Shown one piece after another: positions 1-5,739 of a DNA stretch of 7,155 bases. The stretch lies in contig JAOUGQ010000148.1 in assembly GCA_029865515.1 (NCBI GenBank), positions 1 through 7,155 on the forward strand. The letters are read 5' to 3'. Position numbers and translations under genes: made by a program. Source of the DNA: Nitrospirota bacterium. Its GTDB lineage: Bacteria > Nitrospirota > Nitrospiria > Nitrospirales > UBA8639. Positions within the stretch are counted from its first letter, which is position 1, and the number at the start of each line of letters is the position of its first letter. The notes beneath the pieces are model-generated. The model searched no databases and was not told where the DNA came from. It worked only from the letters and a program-made list of their open reading frames with translations.

Positions 1-17
1 CAGAGGGGAAATCAGTC

Positions 18-36
18 AAGCCTTTATTCATGGCTT
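18..36 (-). terminator. Weak candidate hairpin downstream of the peroxidase gene
   Basis: AAGCC at 18-22 and GGCTT at 32-36 form a 5-bp inverted repeat around a 9-base A/T-rich loop, about 65 bp past the stop of the minus-strand peroxidase gene. No clear U-run follows on the minus strand, so an intrinsic terminator is only a possibility. The rest of 1-102 shows nothing else recognisable. Confidence 0.18.
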
Positions 37-102
37 ACGCTAGGCACTTGCGACTTTACCAACCCCACAACCGAATCTTACCGCTATTCCTTTCTGTTTG
101 GT

Positions 103-1173
103 TTATTCCGGCAATTTTGGAAACTCAAACGGAATTGGTTCCCCGGTCAACGCTTTTAGAAAGGCTATAATATCCGTTTTCTCTTGCGCCGATAATCCAA
201 GAGGCTTGATGCGGGTATCCAAATTCGGGTTGGCATTGCCTCCTTGATCATAAAAGCCGACGACTTCTTCTAATGTATTAAAGGCTCCGTCATGCATATA
301 CGGGGCGGTTTCGGTAATGCTTCGAAGAGTCGGAGTTTTAAAAGCTCCTTTATCGCTTTCTCGAAGGGTCACATTATATCGGCCTAAATCTTCTTTCAGC
401 GGACCAACCTGAGGCACCCCGGTGTTATGGAATTGATTATCGGTAAAATTGGAGTTGTTGTGGCACAGGATGCACCGGCCTTTGCCTTTAAACACCGCCA
501 TCCCGCGTTGCGCATCTTCACCCATCGCCTGTTGATCACCTAACACAAATTTGTCGAAGGCTGAATTGGTGGAGATGATCGTCCGTTCATAGGCGGCAAT
601 CGCCTCCCCGATCCCCTGGATATTCACGCCTGTTCCCAAAGCGGCTTGAAATTGCTCACGATAGCCTTTGATCTTGCCAAGTTTTTTGACCACATTTTCA
701 TGGGTTTCCGCCATTTCAATAGGATTATGGATCGGGCCGATGGCTTGCTCTTCTAACGAACCGGCACGTCCGTCCCAAAACTGGAAGGGATTAAAGGCGG
801 TGTTATACACCGTTGGCGCCTGACGGCCTCCCCGCTCCCCGATCACGCCCACCGAGGTTTGCTTGGAATCGGCAAATCCGGTCACGGGGTTATGGCAGAA
901 TGCACAAGAGATGGCATTGTTTTTGGACAACCGCCCATCAAAATAGAGCTGTTTGCCCAGCGTCACTTTGGCGGCATAATTCAAGTTGGTGGCCGGCATG
1001 GGCACCGCCGTCGGAAGCGGGCCGATATCGGGAACCATATGCCCATCCACCGTGATTAGGCCTGTTGCGTATTCACTCCCAGACCCACTAGCCATGCCGG
1101 TTGAGGCCATCATGAACAGACCCATCATTCCGCAAACAATTACGCCCACTTTTCTTTTCATGCCTGTGCTCAT
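103..1173 (-). CDS. Di-heme cytochrome c peroxidase family protein (bacterial CcP/MauG superfamily)
   Basis: This predicted periplasmic enzyme should reduce hydrogen peroxide to water with electrons from small c-type cytochromes or cupredoxins. The 356-residue product starts with a signal peptide: basic residues K6-R7-K8, a hydrophobic stretch at about 9-28, and likely cleavage near the Ala/Ser/Gly-rich segment 23-33. Two covalent heme sites are plain, CAFCH (C90, C93, H94) and CILCH (C234, C237, H238). Other family hallmarks are FWDGRAGSLEEQA (131-144) with the conserved Trp133, GPIHNPIEM (146-154) with Glu153, and TPTLRSI...PYMHDGAF with Met293, the expected axial ligand of the C-terminal electron-transfer heme. 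Length matches the family. The loop after heme 1 has no His where classical CcP has its distal ligand, so activation may differ (see findings). Family assignment is firm; the physiological substrate is inferred. It is transcribed away from hrpB and appears monocistronic within the window. Confidence 0.93.
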   Translation of the reverse strand: MSTGMKRKVGVIVCGMMGLFMMASTGMASGSGSEYATGLITVDGHMVPDIGPLPTAVPMPATNLNYAAKVTLGKQLYFDGRLSKNNAISCAFCHNPVTGFADSKQTSVGVIGERGGRQAPTVYNTAFNPFQFWDGRAGSLEEQAIGPIHNPIEMAETHENVVKKLGKIKGYREQFQAALGTGVNIQGIGEAIAAYERTIISTNSAFDKFVLGDQQAMGEDAQRGMAVFKGKGRCILCHNNSNFTDNQFHNTGVPQVGPLKEDLGRYNVTLRESDKGAFKTPTLRSITETAPYMHDGAFNTLEEVVGFYDQGGNANPNLDTRIKPLGLSAQEKTDIIAFLKALTGEPIPFEFPKLPE

Positions 1174-1181
1174 ACCTTTAT

Positions 1182-1189
1182 TTCCTCCT
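1182..1189 (-). promoter_or_regulatory. Ribosome binding site of the peroxidase gene
   Basis: On the minus strand AGGAGGAA lies 8 nt before the ATG at 1173. A second in-frame ATG (codon 5, before KRKVG) would give a more conventional signal peptide start, but it sits 20 nt from this site, so the first ATG is preferred. Confidence 0.75.
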
Positions 1190-1224
1190 GAACTGGTTGG
1201 TCGAATTCACGGCACACAGTAAAA

Positions 1225-1240
1225 CCAATAACATCCAATA
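1225..1240. repeat. CCAATA direct repeat, 10-bp period
   Basis: CCAATA occurs at 1225-1230 and again at 1235-1240, a spacing of one helical turn, about 50-65 bp upstream of the peroxidase start codon. Same-face spacing is what a regulator binding as a tandem pair would need. Chance occurrence cannot be excluded for a 6-mer pair. Confidence 0.3.
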
Positions 1241-1256
1241 CCACCCCCAAATGTGT

Positions 1257-1274
1257 ATCATCTCTCCGGATGAT
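1257..1274. repeat. ATCATC-N6-GATGAT inverted repeat, possible operator
   Basis: Two perfect 6-bp arms (1257-1262 and 1269-1274) flank TCTCCG, giving an 18-bp dyad in the divergent spacer, about 85-100 bp from the peroxidase start. The size suits a dimeric regulator. I do not recognise it as a known Fur, PerR or OxyR consensus, so the operator role is inference. Confidence 0.3.
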
Positions 1275-1447
1275 TCAGTTTACCTCGAATGCCAGTACAA
1301 TGGTAAGACTATTGGCCACAATGTTCACAATGGTGAAGAGATGCTCTCTCGTGGCATTTTCAGGTAAGTTTCCTTCCCGACATTCTTTGGGGCCATACTC
1401 CTTGCTCAGATACCATGATCCACATTCCCGCTTTCGCCTAATCCCGC

Positions 1448-3970
1448 ATGAAGAACCAATCGTATCCCATTGATGCCGTTGTTCCCCGGCTACAACAGAC
1501 GCTGGGGCAACACCGAATTGCGCTCCTCACCGCGCAGCCGGGCGCCGGCAAAACGACGCAGGTCCCGCTGGCCCTTCTCCAAGAACCATGGCTAATTCCC
1601 AAGACCATCATCATGCTGGAGCCTCGCCGGCTGGCAGCGCGTGCGGCAGCACGCCGCATGTCCGACCTCCTGGGGGAGGCCATCGGAACCACCATCGGCT
1701 ACCGGACACGGTTGGATACCAAAATCGGCCCGACCACAAAACTGGAAGTGGTGACTGACGGCATTCTCACGAGGCTACTTCAACACGATCCATCGCTACA
1801 GAACTACGGCCTGGTCATCTTTGATGAATTCCATGAACGCAGCCTCCAAGCCGATTTGGGGCTAGCCTTATGCCTGGAAACCCAGAAGGTGTTTCGAGAC
1901 GACCTTCGGCTTTTGATCATGTCAGCCACACTGGACACTGCGGCCATTTCGCAGCAATTGAAACAGGCTCCGGTGATCACCTGCGATGGGAACATGTTTC
2001 CAGTGGAAACCCGCTATGTCGGAAAACCCGCACTCAAAGATTTCACCCAGCAAGTGGCACACACCATTCACCGTCTGCTGAAAACCGAACAGGGCAACGT
2101 GCTGGTCTTTCTGCCTGGAGTCGGAGAAATCCGAAGAGTGGAACGCCTTTTGGAGAACCTTCCGCTTACCCCGCACACGCTTATCGCTCCGTTATACGGT
2201 GATCTGTCGGCCCAGTCCCAGGACCAGGCCATTCTGCCGCCGCCTGCCGGATGGCGCAAAATCGTCTTAGCCACGAACATTGCCGAAACCAGCTTGACCA
2301 TCGAAGGCATTCGTCTCGTCGTCGATACCGGTCTTATGCGCGTACCACGGTTTGATCCACGGAGCGGCATGAGCCGGCTGACTACCATCACCGTCTCACA
2401 ACAATCGGCAGAACAACGTCGCGGTCGGGCCGGCCGCTTGGAACCAGGCCTCTGCGTGCGTTTCTGGTCTGAGGCCGAGCAGGGCACCTTAACGCCGCGC
2501 ACCGCACCTGAAATTCTGGATGCCGACCTGACTTCCCTTGCCCTGGAATTGGCCCGCTGGGGCATTCGGAATCCACAGGAATTACTCTGGTTGGATTTAC
2601 CTCCATCCGGATCCATGGCTCAAGCCCGACAGCTCCTTCACTCTCTTGGCGCATTAGATGCCCAGGGCCACATCACCGCCCATGGCCAGAGCATGGCGGA
2701 CCTCCCTATGCACCCACGACTTGCGCATATGATTCTCAATGGACAGGCGTTGGGATTGGGAGCCTTGGCGTGTGATCTTGCCGCAGCCTTAAGCGAACGT
2801 GACCTGTTCACGGGATCAATCTCACGAGCGCATGCCGATCTTCGCACCCGGTTTGATATTCTTTATGGCGGGTCCCATGGACTGAGGGACAATGGCTCTC
2901 CGGATAAGGGAACCCTCCAACGCATTCGCCAAGCCTCTCGGACCTGGCAACGTGCACTTCACATCACCACTCCGCCACATCTTCCCAAACAGCAGATTGA
3001 GCGGATGGGTGTTCTCCTGGCGCTGGCCTATCCGGATCGGATTGCTCAACGACCATCCGATGGCGGTCGACGGTATAAGATGGCGAATGGCCGACTGGTA
3101 CATTTTCACCAACCCGATCCTTTGGAACATGAAGAGTATCTGGTCATCGCCGATCTTGACGGAACACGGCCAGTCTCGCGCATCTATATGGCTACCCCCA
3201 TTACCCGTGAGGATCTGATCACCTGTTGCGCAGATCTCATACAGTCAACGGAGTCTGTGACGTGGGATGCATCAGCACAAGCCGTCATCGCACACCGCCA
3301 TCGACGATTGGGAGAACTCATTCTTGAGGAGAGTCGCCTCTCCAATCCCGACCCCGAATTGGTGTTGACCGAGCTGCTCAAAGGCATAAGAAGCAAGGGC
3401 CTCTCCTGTTTGCCCTGGACTTCTACTCTCAAAAACTGGCAAGCGCGTGTACAATTTCTCCACCGTGTCATAGGACAGAAGCCCGCCTGGCCGGATGTCT
3501 CGGACGAGACACTCCTTCACACACTGAATCAGTGGCTGGGCCCCTATCTCACCAATTTCTCCAGTCTCAAGCAGCTTAAACGGCTCGATCTGGCCTGGCC
3601 GCTTCAAGCTCTCCTCACTCCGGAACAACGACGGGCAATCGACACTCTGGCGCCAACCCATCTCACCGTGCCGACAGGATCACACATTCCATTGGATTAT
3701 CAGTCGGGAGAAATTCCGGTTCTGGCTGTCCGTCTTCAGGAATTATTCGGACAATGCGACACACCCTGCCTGGCCAATGGGAGAGTCCCCATTCTCATTC
3801 ATCTTCTCTCTCCGGCCAGGCGACCGGTCCAGGTCACCCAGGACCTCAAGAGTTTTTGGGCAACCGGCTATCAAGCAGTCAAAAAAGAATTAAAAGGCCG
3901 GTATCCCAAACATGACTGGCCTGACAATCCCCTTCAAGCCCCACCCACCCGCGGGATCAAAAAACGATAA
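1448..3970 (+). CDS. hrpB: ATP-dependent RNA helicase HrpB (DEAH/DExH-box)
   Basis: HrpB is a cytoplasmic superfamily 2 helicase-like NTPase; its precise cellular role is poorly defined in most bacteria. The 840-residue product is full length for the family (about 800-850). Motif I (Walker A) is PGAGKTTQ at 31-38, motif Ia LEPRRLAARAAARR at 57-70, motif II FDEFHER at 125-131, motif III SAT at 159-161, motif V ATNIAETSLT at 275-284 and motif VI QRRGRAGR at 323-330. DEFH in place of DEAH is normal for HrpB. An HA2-like helical region follows at about 395-460. The C-terminal HrpB signature is present, with RRPVQVTQDLKSFW near 791-804 and GRYPKHDWPDNP at 817-828. The ATG at 1448 is fixed by an in-frame TAA at 1439-1441, and PIDAVVPRL at 7-15 matches the usual HrpB N-terminus. 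No Shine-Dalgarno sequence precedes it. There is no co-oriented gene close enough to suggest an operon. Confidence 0.96.
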   Translation: MKNQSYPIDAVVPRLQQTLGQHRIALLTAQPGAGKTTQVPLALLQEPWLIPKTIIMLEPRRLAARAAARRMSDLLGEAIGTTIGYRTRLDTKIGPTTKLEVVTDGILTRLLQHDPSLQNYGLVIFDEFHERSLQADLGLALCLETQKVFRDDLRLLIMSATLDTAAISQQLKQAPVITCDGNMFPVETRYVGKPALKDFTQQVAHTIHRLLKTEQGNVLVFLPGVGEIRRVERLLENLPLTPHTLIAPLYGDLSAQSQDQAILPPPAGWRKIVLATNIAETSLTIEGIRLVVDTGLMRVPRFDPRSGMSRLTTITVSQQSAEQRRGRAGRLEPGLCVRFWSEAEQGTLTPRTAPEILDADLTSLALELARWGIRNPQELLWLDLPPSGSMAQARQLLHSLGALDAQGHITAHGQSMADLPMHPRLAHMILNGQALGLGALACDLAAALSERDLFTGSISRAHADLRTRFDILYGGSHGLRDNGSPDKGTLQRIRQASRTWQRALHITTPPHLPKQQIERMGVLLALAYPDRIAQRPSDGGRRYKMANGRLVHFHQPDPLEHEEYLVIADLDGTRPVSRIYMATPITREDLITCCADLIQSTESVTWDASAQAVIAHRHRRLGELILEESRLSNPDPELVLTELLKGIRSKGLSCLPWTSTLKNWQARVQFLHRVIGQKPAWPDVSDETLLHTLNQWLGPYLTNFSSLKQLKRLDLAWPLQALLTPEQRRAIDTLAPTHLTVPTGSHIPLDYQSGEIPVLAVRLQELFGQCDTPCLANGRVPILIHLLSPARRPVQVTQDLKSFWATGYQAVKKELKGRYPKHDWPDNPLQAPPTRGIKKR

Positions 3971-4033
3971 TGCTGCGGTGAGAACCCCAGAGACATGACC
4001 GGCATGCGACGGTGAGCAGAGCAGCTGAATTAC

Positions 4034-4162
4034 TCACGACCCATACAGCGCATGGAACCACTCCTCCAGGGTTACAAGGTTCCCAGTAGACAACAGCCTC
4101 ACAATTTTCAGCTGTCTTAGCCACTCTTTTCTGACAATCAAGGAAAGGACATTCCCCCTCAC
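4034..4162 (-). CDS. Doubtful 42-residue small ORF or gene remnant
   Basis: From a GTG at 4162, the frame encodes 42 residues and stops at a TGA (4034-4036). The peptide has protein-like composition, including KEWLRQLKIVRLL (amphipathic, basic) followed by LVTLEEWFHALYGS. I cannot assign a family. The GTG has only a weak purine stretch (AAAGAG) in front, but it overlaps the preceding micro-ORF's stop as GTGA. The frame also extends a few codons upstream of the GTG without a start, so this could equally be the 3' end of a frameshifted or decayed gene. Low confidence that it is expressed. Confidence 0.25.
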   Translation of the reverse strand: MRGNVLSLIVRKEWLRQLKIVRLLSTGNLVTLEEWFHALYGS

Positions 4163-4269
4163 CTCTTTGGCATTATTGCGTCAACATCATCGCCTTTTCC
4201 AGGATGGGTTTGGTATGGTGAAGACATCATAGAAAAATCATCAACACTTAGATTTGCAGATCCCTTCAT
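4159..4269 (-). CDS. Doubtful 36-residue micro-ORF
   Basis: An ATG at 4269, preceded at a short distance by GAGG-like purines on the minus strand, opens 36 codons ending in a TGA at 4159-4161. The product begins MKGSANLSVDDFS and ends DAIMPKR; I recognise no family. Its TGA overlaps the GTG of the next micro-ORF as GTGA, an arrangement typical of translational coupling. Against it, its start lies only 30 bp from the divergent gene at 4300, leaving little room for a promoter. It may be chance or part of a decayed gene. Confidence 0.15.
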   Translation of the reverse strand: MKGSANLSVDDFSMMSSPYQTHPGKGDDVDAIMPKR

Positions 4270-4284
4270 CCCTCTATCCTCAGG

Positions 4285-4290
4285 AAGGAA
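4285..4290 (+). promoter_or_regulatory. Ribosome binding site choosing between two overlapping ATGs
   Basis: AAGGAA ends 9 nt before the ATG at 4300 but only 2 nt before another ATG at 4293 in a different frame. The spacing favours 4300, whose frame is long and carries a signal peptide. Confidence 0.6.
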
Positions 4291-4299
4291 TAATGAGAC

Positions 4300-4881
4300 A
4301 TGAAACTGCATTCAAGCACTCTACGCACACGCACCTGTTCAATGATCGCGTTTTGCTCCATCGTCATGTCGTGTGCACTGGGGTTGGCGGGAGAACCTAT
4401 CGACGGTTTCCGCGATTTGAAGTTCGGGATGACGGAGAAAGAGGTTTCGGCATTACCAGCCTGCCGCAGTTCTACGGAATGTCTCTATGAACTCACCGAT
4501 AGAAATCGGTATGTGGAACTGACCTATCTGCCCGAAAATACCCCAGGCACCGCTGAATCCCCCGGGATCCCTCCAATCCCCAGGCTGGCCCAAATAACCA
4601 TCGATATGGGGCAATACACCGATGAATGGCATCAGCAGTTGCAGATAATACTGGGGAAGAGTTATCGCCTCACACACGATCTTACCGACGCGACCATGGG
4701 ATCGTTTCTTGCCAAACAACAAGACGAACTGAATACGGGATATGAAGATGGGCAGGTGGTCTTGAAGGTCGTGCGCCGCCCGTTCGGAAACTTATCTTTA
4801 AAGGTGGTGTATCAAAATATCGCCCTTGCCGCAGATTTCATCCAACACATGCAAGCCGCGGCATCATCCCCCATCAAATAA
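4300..4881 (+). CDS. Small exported protein of unknown function
   Basis: The 193-residue product is not one I can name. Its N-terminus looks like a Sec signal peptide: basic R9 and R11, a hydrophobic stretch at about 14-30, and a plausible cleavage after GLA (28-30). VMSC at 22-25 resembles a lipobox but has Met at the -2 position, so a lipoprotein is less likely. The mature part opens with FRDLKFGMTEKEVSAL (37-52), a pattern seen at the start of many small periplasmic proteins ('...FGMt.eEV..L'). Cys55 and Cys61 could form a disulfide in the periplasm. The remainder looks alpha/beta, with no transmembrane segment after the signal. The gene stands alone, converging on the next gene, with 85 bp between the stops. 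That it is real is supported by ribosome binding site spacing, signal peptide and length; function is unknown. Confidence 0.75.
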   Translation: MKLHSSTLRTRTCSMIAFCSIVMSCALGLAGEPIDGFRDLKFGMTEKEVSALPACRSSTECLYELTDRNRYVELTYLPENTPGTAESPGIPPIPRLAQITIDMGQYTDEWHQQLQIILGKSYRLTHDLTDATMGSFLAKQQDELNTGYEDGQVVLKVVRRPFGNLSLKVVYQNIALAADFIQHMQAAASSPIK

Positions 4882-4917
4882 GTCTCTCACTGACAGACCA
4901 GACAGGACATAACTCCT

Positions 4918-4946
4918 GGAGCGTGTGAGCCATTCGCCCACACTCC
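4918..4946. terminator. Imperfect hairpin 1 between convergent genes
   Basis: GGA (4918-4920) pairs with TCC (4944-4946) and GTGTG (4923-4927) with CACAC (4939-4943), with a two-base bulge on the left arm and an 11-base loop. It lies 37 bp past the stop of the exported-protein gene. There is no U-run, so it could end transcription only weakly or serve as an RNA 3'-end stabiliser. Confidence 0.35.
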
Positions 4947-4947
4947 C

Positions 4948-4968
4948 AAGGACCTCTGAGGGGTCCTT
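4948..4968. terminator. Perfect hairpin 2, likely bidirectional terminator
   Basis: AAGGACC (4948-4954) and GGTCCTT (4962-4968) are perfect 7-bp arms. Two further inner pairs (one a G-T wobble) could extend the stem to 9 bp with a TGA loop. The right arm overlaps the TAA stop (4967-4969) of the minus-strand gene. Position between two convergent stops and symmetry suggest a shared terminator, but neither side has a long U-run. Confidence 0.45.
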
Positions 4969-5359
4969 ACGAGGCTTCCCTGGGTAGGGAATACTCAATA
5001 GGAACCAACAAGCGGGGCTGTAAGGTCTCTCCCCTGAAGCACAAAGAAAGTGGCAGCGACACTACCCCCGCCTTCCGTTGTTGATGCATCAGTCGTCGCC
5101 AACACCGGCGGCACAAATCATGATCCTTCATCGTGACCGCCCGTCCCAATTTACTGGAATGAGGATTCCGTTTTGGGGAAACGAGGACCTTTACCTCACT
5201 CCCACACTTGGCACAATGGTTAACTCCGGTCGCACTGCCCCTTGCAGCTCTGTGCGTCACCACTCCAAAGCCCTCAGCAGTGTTTTTTCGTTTTGGATTC
5301 CATGCCTGTTCATGTGGAACGACTAATTCCGGCATATCCCATTTGAGCATTCGTCTCAT
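4967..5359 (-). CDS. Small basic protein with zinc-ribbon-like CxxC...CxxC motif
   Basis: The 130-residue product is not assigned to a named family. Its core holds two Cys pairs, HCAKC (C49, C52) and LCRRC (C83, C86), 30 residues apart. That is the layout of a four-Cys zinc ribbon or knuckle, with H48, H80 and H92 as further possible ligands. The protein is strongly basic, with Arg/Lys clusters such as CRRCWRRL (83-90), which would suit nucleic-acid binding; this is inference. There is no signal peptide or membrane segment, so it should be cytoplasmic. The ATG at 5359 is well supported by AAGGAGG 6 nt upstream. The stop codon lies inside a hairpin shared with the convergent neighbour. It is co-oriented with the two-component operon but 380 bp downstream, so it probably has its own promoter. 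Confidence 0.68.
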   Translation of the reverse strand: MRRMLKWDMPELVVPHEQAWNPKRKNTAEGFGVVTHRAARGSATGVNHCAKCGSEVKVLVSPKRNPHSSKLGRAVTMKDHDLCRRCWRRLMHQQRKAGVVSLPLSLCFRGETLQPRLLVPIEYSLPREAS

Positions 5360-5365
5360 GGCATC

Positions 5366-5372
5366 CCTCCTT
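5366..5372 (-). promoter_or_regulatory. Strong ribosome binding site of the zinc-ribbon-like gene
   Basis: On the minus strand AAGGAGG lies 6 nt before the ATG at 5359, a near-ideal Shine-Dalgarno match. It is the best single argument that this small unknown gene is translated. Confidence 0.75.
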
Positions 5373-5442
5373 ACAAAAAATAGAACCTGGCAGTTACCTG
5401 CTTACTTGAGCAAGGGATATGCCTGGGACCCAGAAGAAGGCT

Positions 5443-5544
5443 TCACAGAATATAAGGGCTTATGAAAACAAAGAAAATTGGCCGAATGGCCTGAAGAAGG
5501 TAATTAAAAAGATAGGCAACTTGCGGGGTTGATGGGCATATCAT
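5443..5544 (-). CDS. Doubtful 33-residue hydrophobic micro-ORF
   Basis: An ATG at 5544 opens 33 codons to a TGA at 5443-5445. The product contains YLFNYLLQAIRPIFFVFI, long enough for one membrane segment. The only purine-rich motif, GAGGA, directly abuts the ATG and is too close to act as a normal ribosome binding site. A/T-rich DNA readily gives such hydrophobic frames by chance. Confidence 0.12.
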   Translation of the reverse strand: MICPSTPQVAYLFNYLLQAIRPIFFVFISPYIL

Positions 5545-5684
5545 TCCTCTGCGATTTCTCTGATATTTTGACAGTTGTCGGAACCTTTGACATCACGGAA
5601 TGAACCACTCAAGTCCATCTCCCTCCGGAAGTTCCGAGTTGTTTGAGGAAAAGATAGACCTGTACGCCTCACAGAATCTCTCTC

Positions 5685-5704
5685 TGGAGCCCCGAATGGC
5701 TCCA
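5685..5704. terminator. Candidate hairpin downstream of the response regulator
   Basis: TGGAGCC (5685-5691) and GGCTCCA (5698-5704) form a perfect 7-bp stem with a 6-base loop, 35 bp past the response regulator stop on the minus strand. No U-run follows, so it may be a weak terminator or a 3'-end processing structure for the kinase-regulator transcript. Confidence 0.4.
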
Positions 5705-5739
5705 AGCCTGACAAACGCCAACAGAGTTCAAAAACACAA

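Larger units (their letters stand above)
1174..1447. other. Divergent intergenic region between the peroxidase gene and hrpB
   Basis: This 274-bp spacer must carry the promoters of both divergent genes. I see no strong sigma-70 hexamer pair on either strand. The best plus-strand guess is TTGGGG at 1387-1392 with TACCAT at 1411-1416, which is poor. It does contain a 10-bp-phased CCAATA direct repeat, an ATCATC/GATGAT dyad and three ACAATG copies, listed separately. No open frame here looks like a gene; the one running from 1270 into hrpB has no coding character. Confidence 0.6.
3971..4299. other. Intergenic region between hrpB and the exported hypothetical gene
   Basis: This 329-bp stretch has no confident gene. 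Directly after hrpB the only hairpin seen is a short ACCG/CGGT stem near 4009-4024 without a U-run, so no intrinsic terminator is evident. The minus strand holds two overlapping micro-ORFs (listed). The last 30 bp carry the ribosome binding site of the gene at 4300. No convincing promoter hexamers were found for that gene; TTGGTA at 4210-4215 is a lone weak -35 candidate. Confidence 0.6.
5360..5739. other. Intergenic region between the response regulator and the zinc-ribbon-like gene
   Basis: This 380-bp spacer has no confident gene. It contains a 7-bp stem-loop just past the response regulator (5685-5704), a CTGGG-A-CCCAG palindrome at 5423-5433, and two TTGACA hexamers on the plus strand (5568-5573 and 5587-5592) without good -10 partners. 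A 33-codon hydrophobic micro-ORF lies at 5443-5544 on the minus strand. A minus-strand promoter for the zinc-ribbon-like gene should lie here, for example near the A/T-rich 5440-5520, but I cannot place it. Confidence 0.55.

Noticed and set aside
22..25. Possible lipoprotein signal in the exported hypothetical protein (residues 22-25 of that product, VMSC)
   Set aside because: Met at the position before the small residue does not fit the usual lipobox; a signal peptidase I site after GLA fits better.
1..159. Plus-strand frame open from the window edge to a TAG at 157-159, possible 3' end of another gene
   Set aside because: The last third is antisense to the peroxidase gene, composition is not convincing (aromatic- and Ser/Thr-rich, no motif), and 52 open codons can occur by chance.
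813..1222. Several plus-strand frames opposite the peroxidase N-terminal half
   Set aside because: Pro/Arg/His-rich antisense shadows of a gene with clear family motifs; no ribosome binding sites.
2068..2616. 182-codon minus-strand frame inside hrpB
   Set aside because: Arg/Ser/Pro-rich antisense frame to the conserved helicase core; no recognisable motif.
4254..4490. Alternative plus-strand frame using an ATG at 4293 ahead of the exported-protein gene
   Set aside because: Ribosome binding site spacing is too short (2 nt), the product has no signal peptide or motif, and the overlapping 193-codon frame is far better supported.
5208..5465. Plus-strand frames opposite and upstream of the zinc-ribbon-like gene
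   Set aside because: Mostly antisense to the better supported minus-strand gene; no ribosome binding site at their starts.
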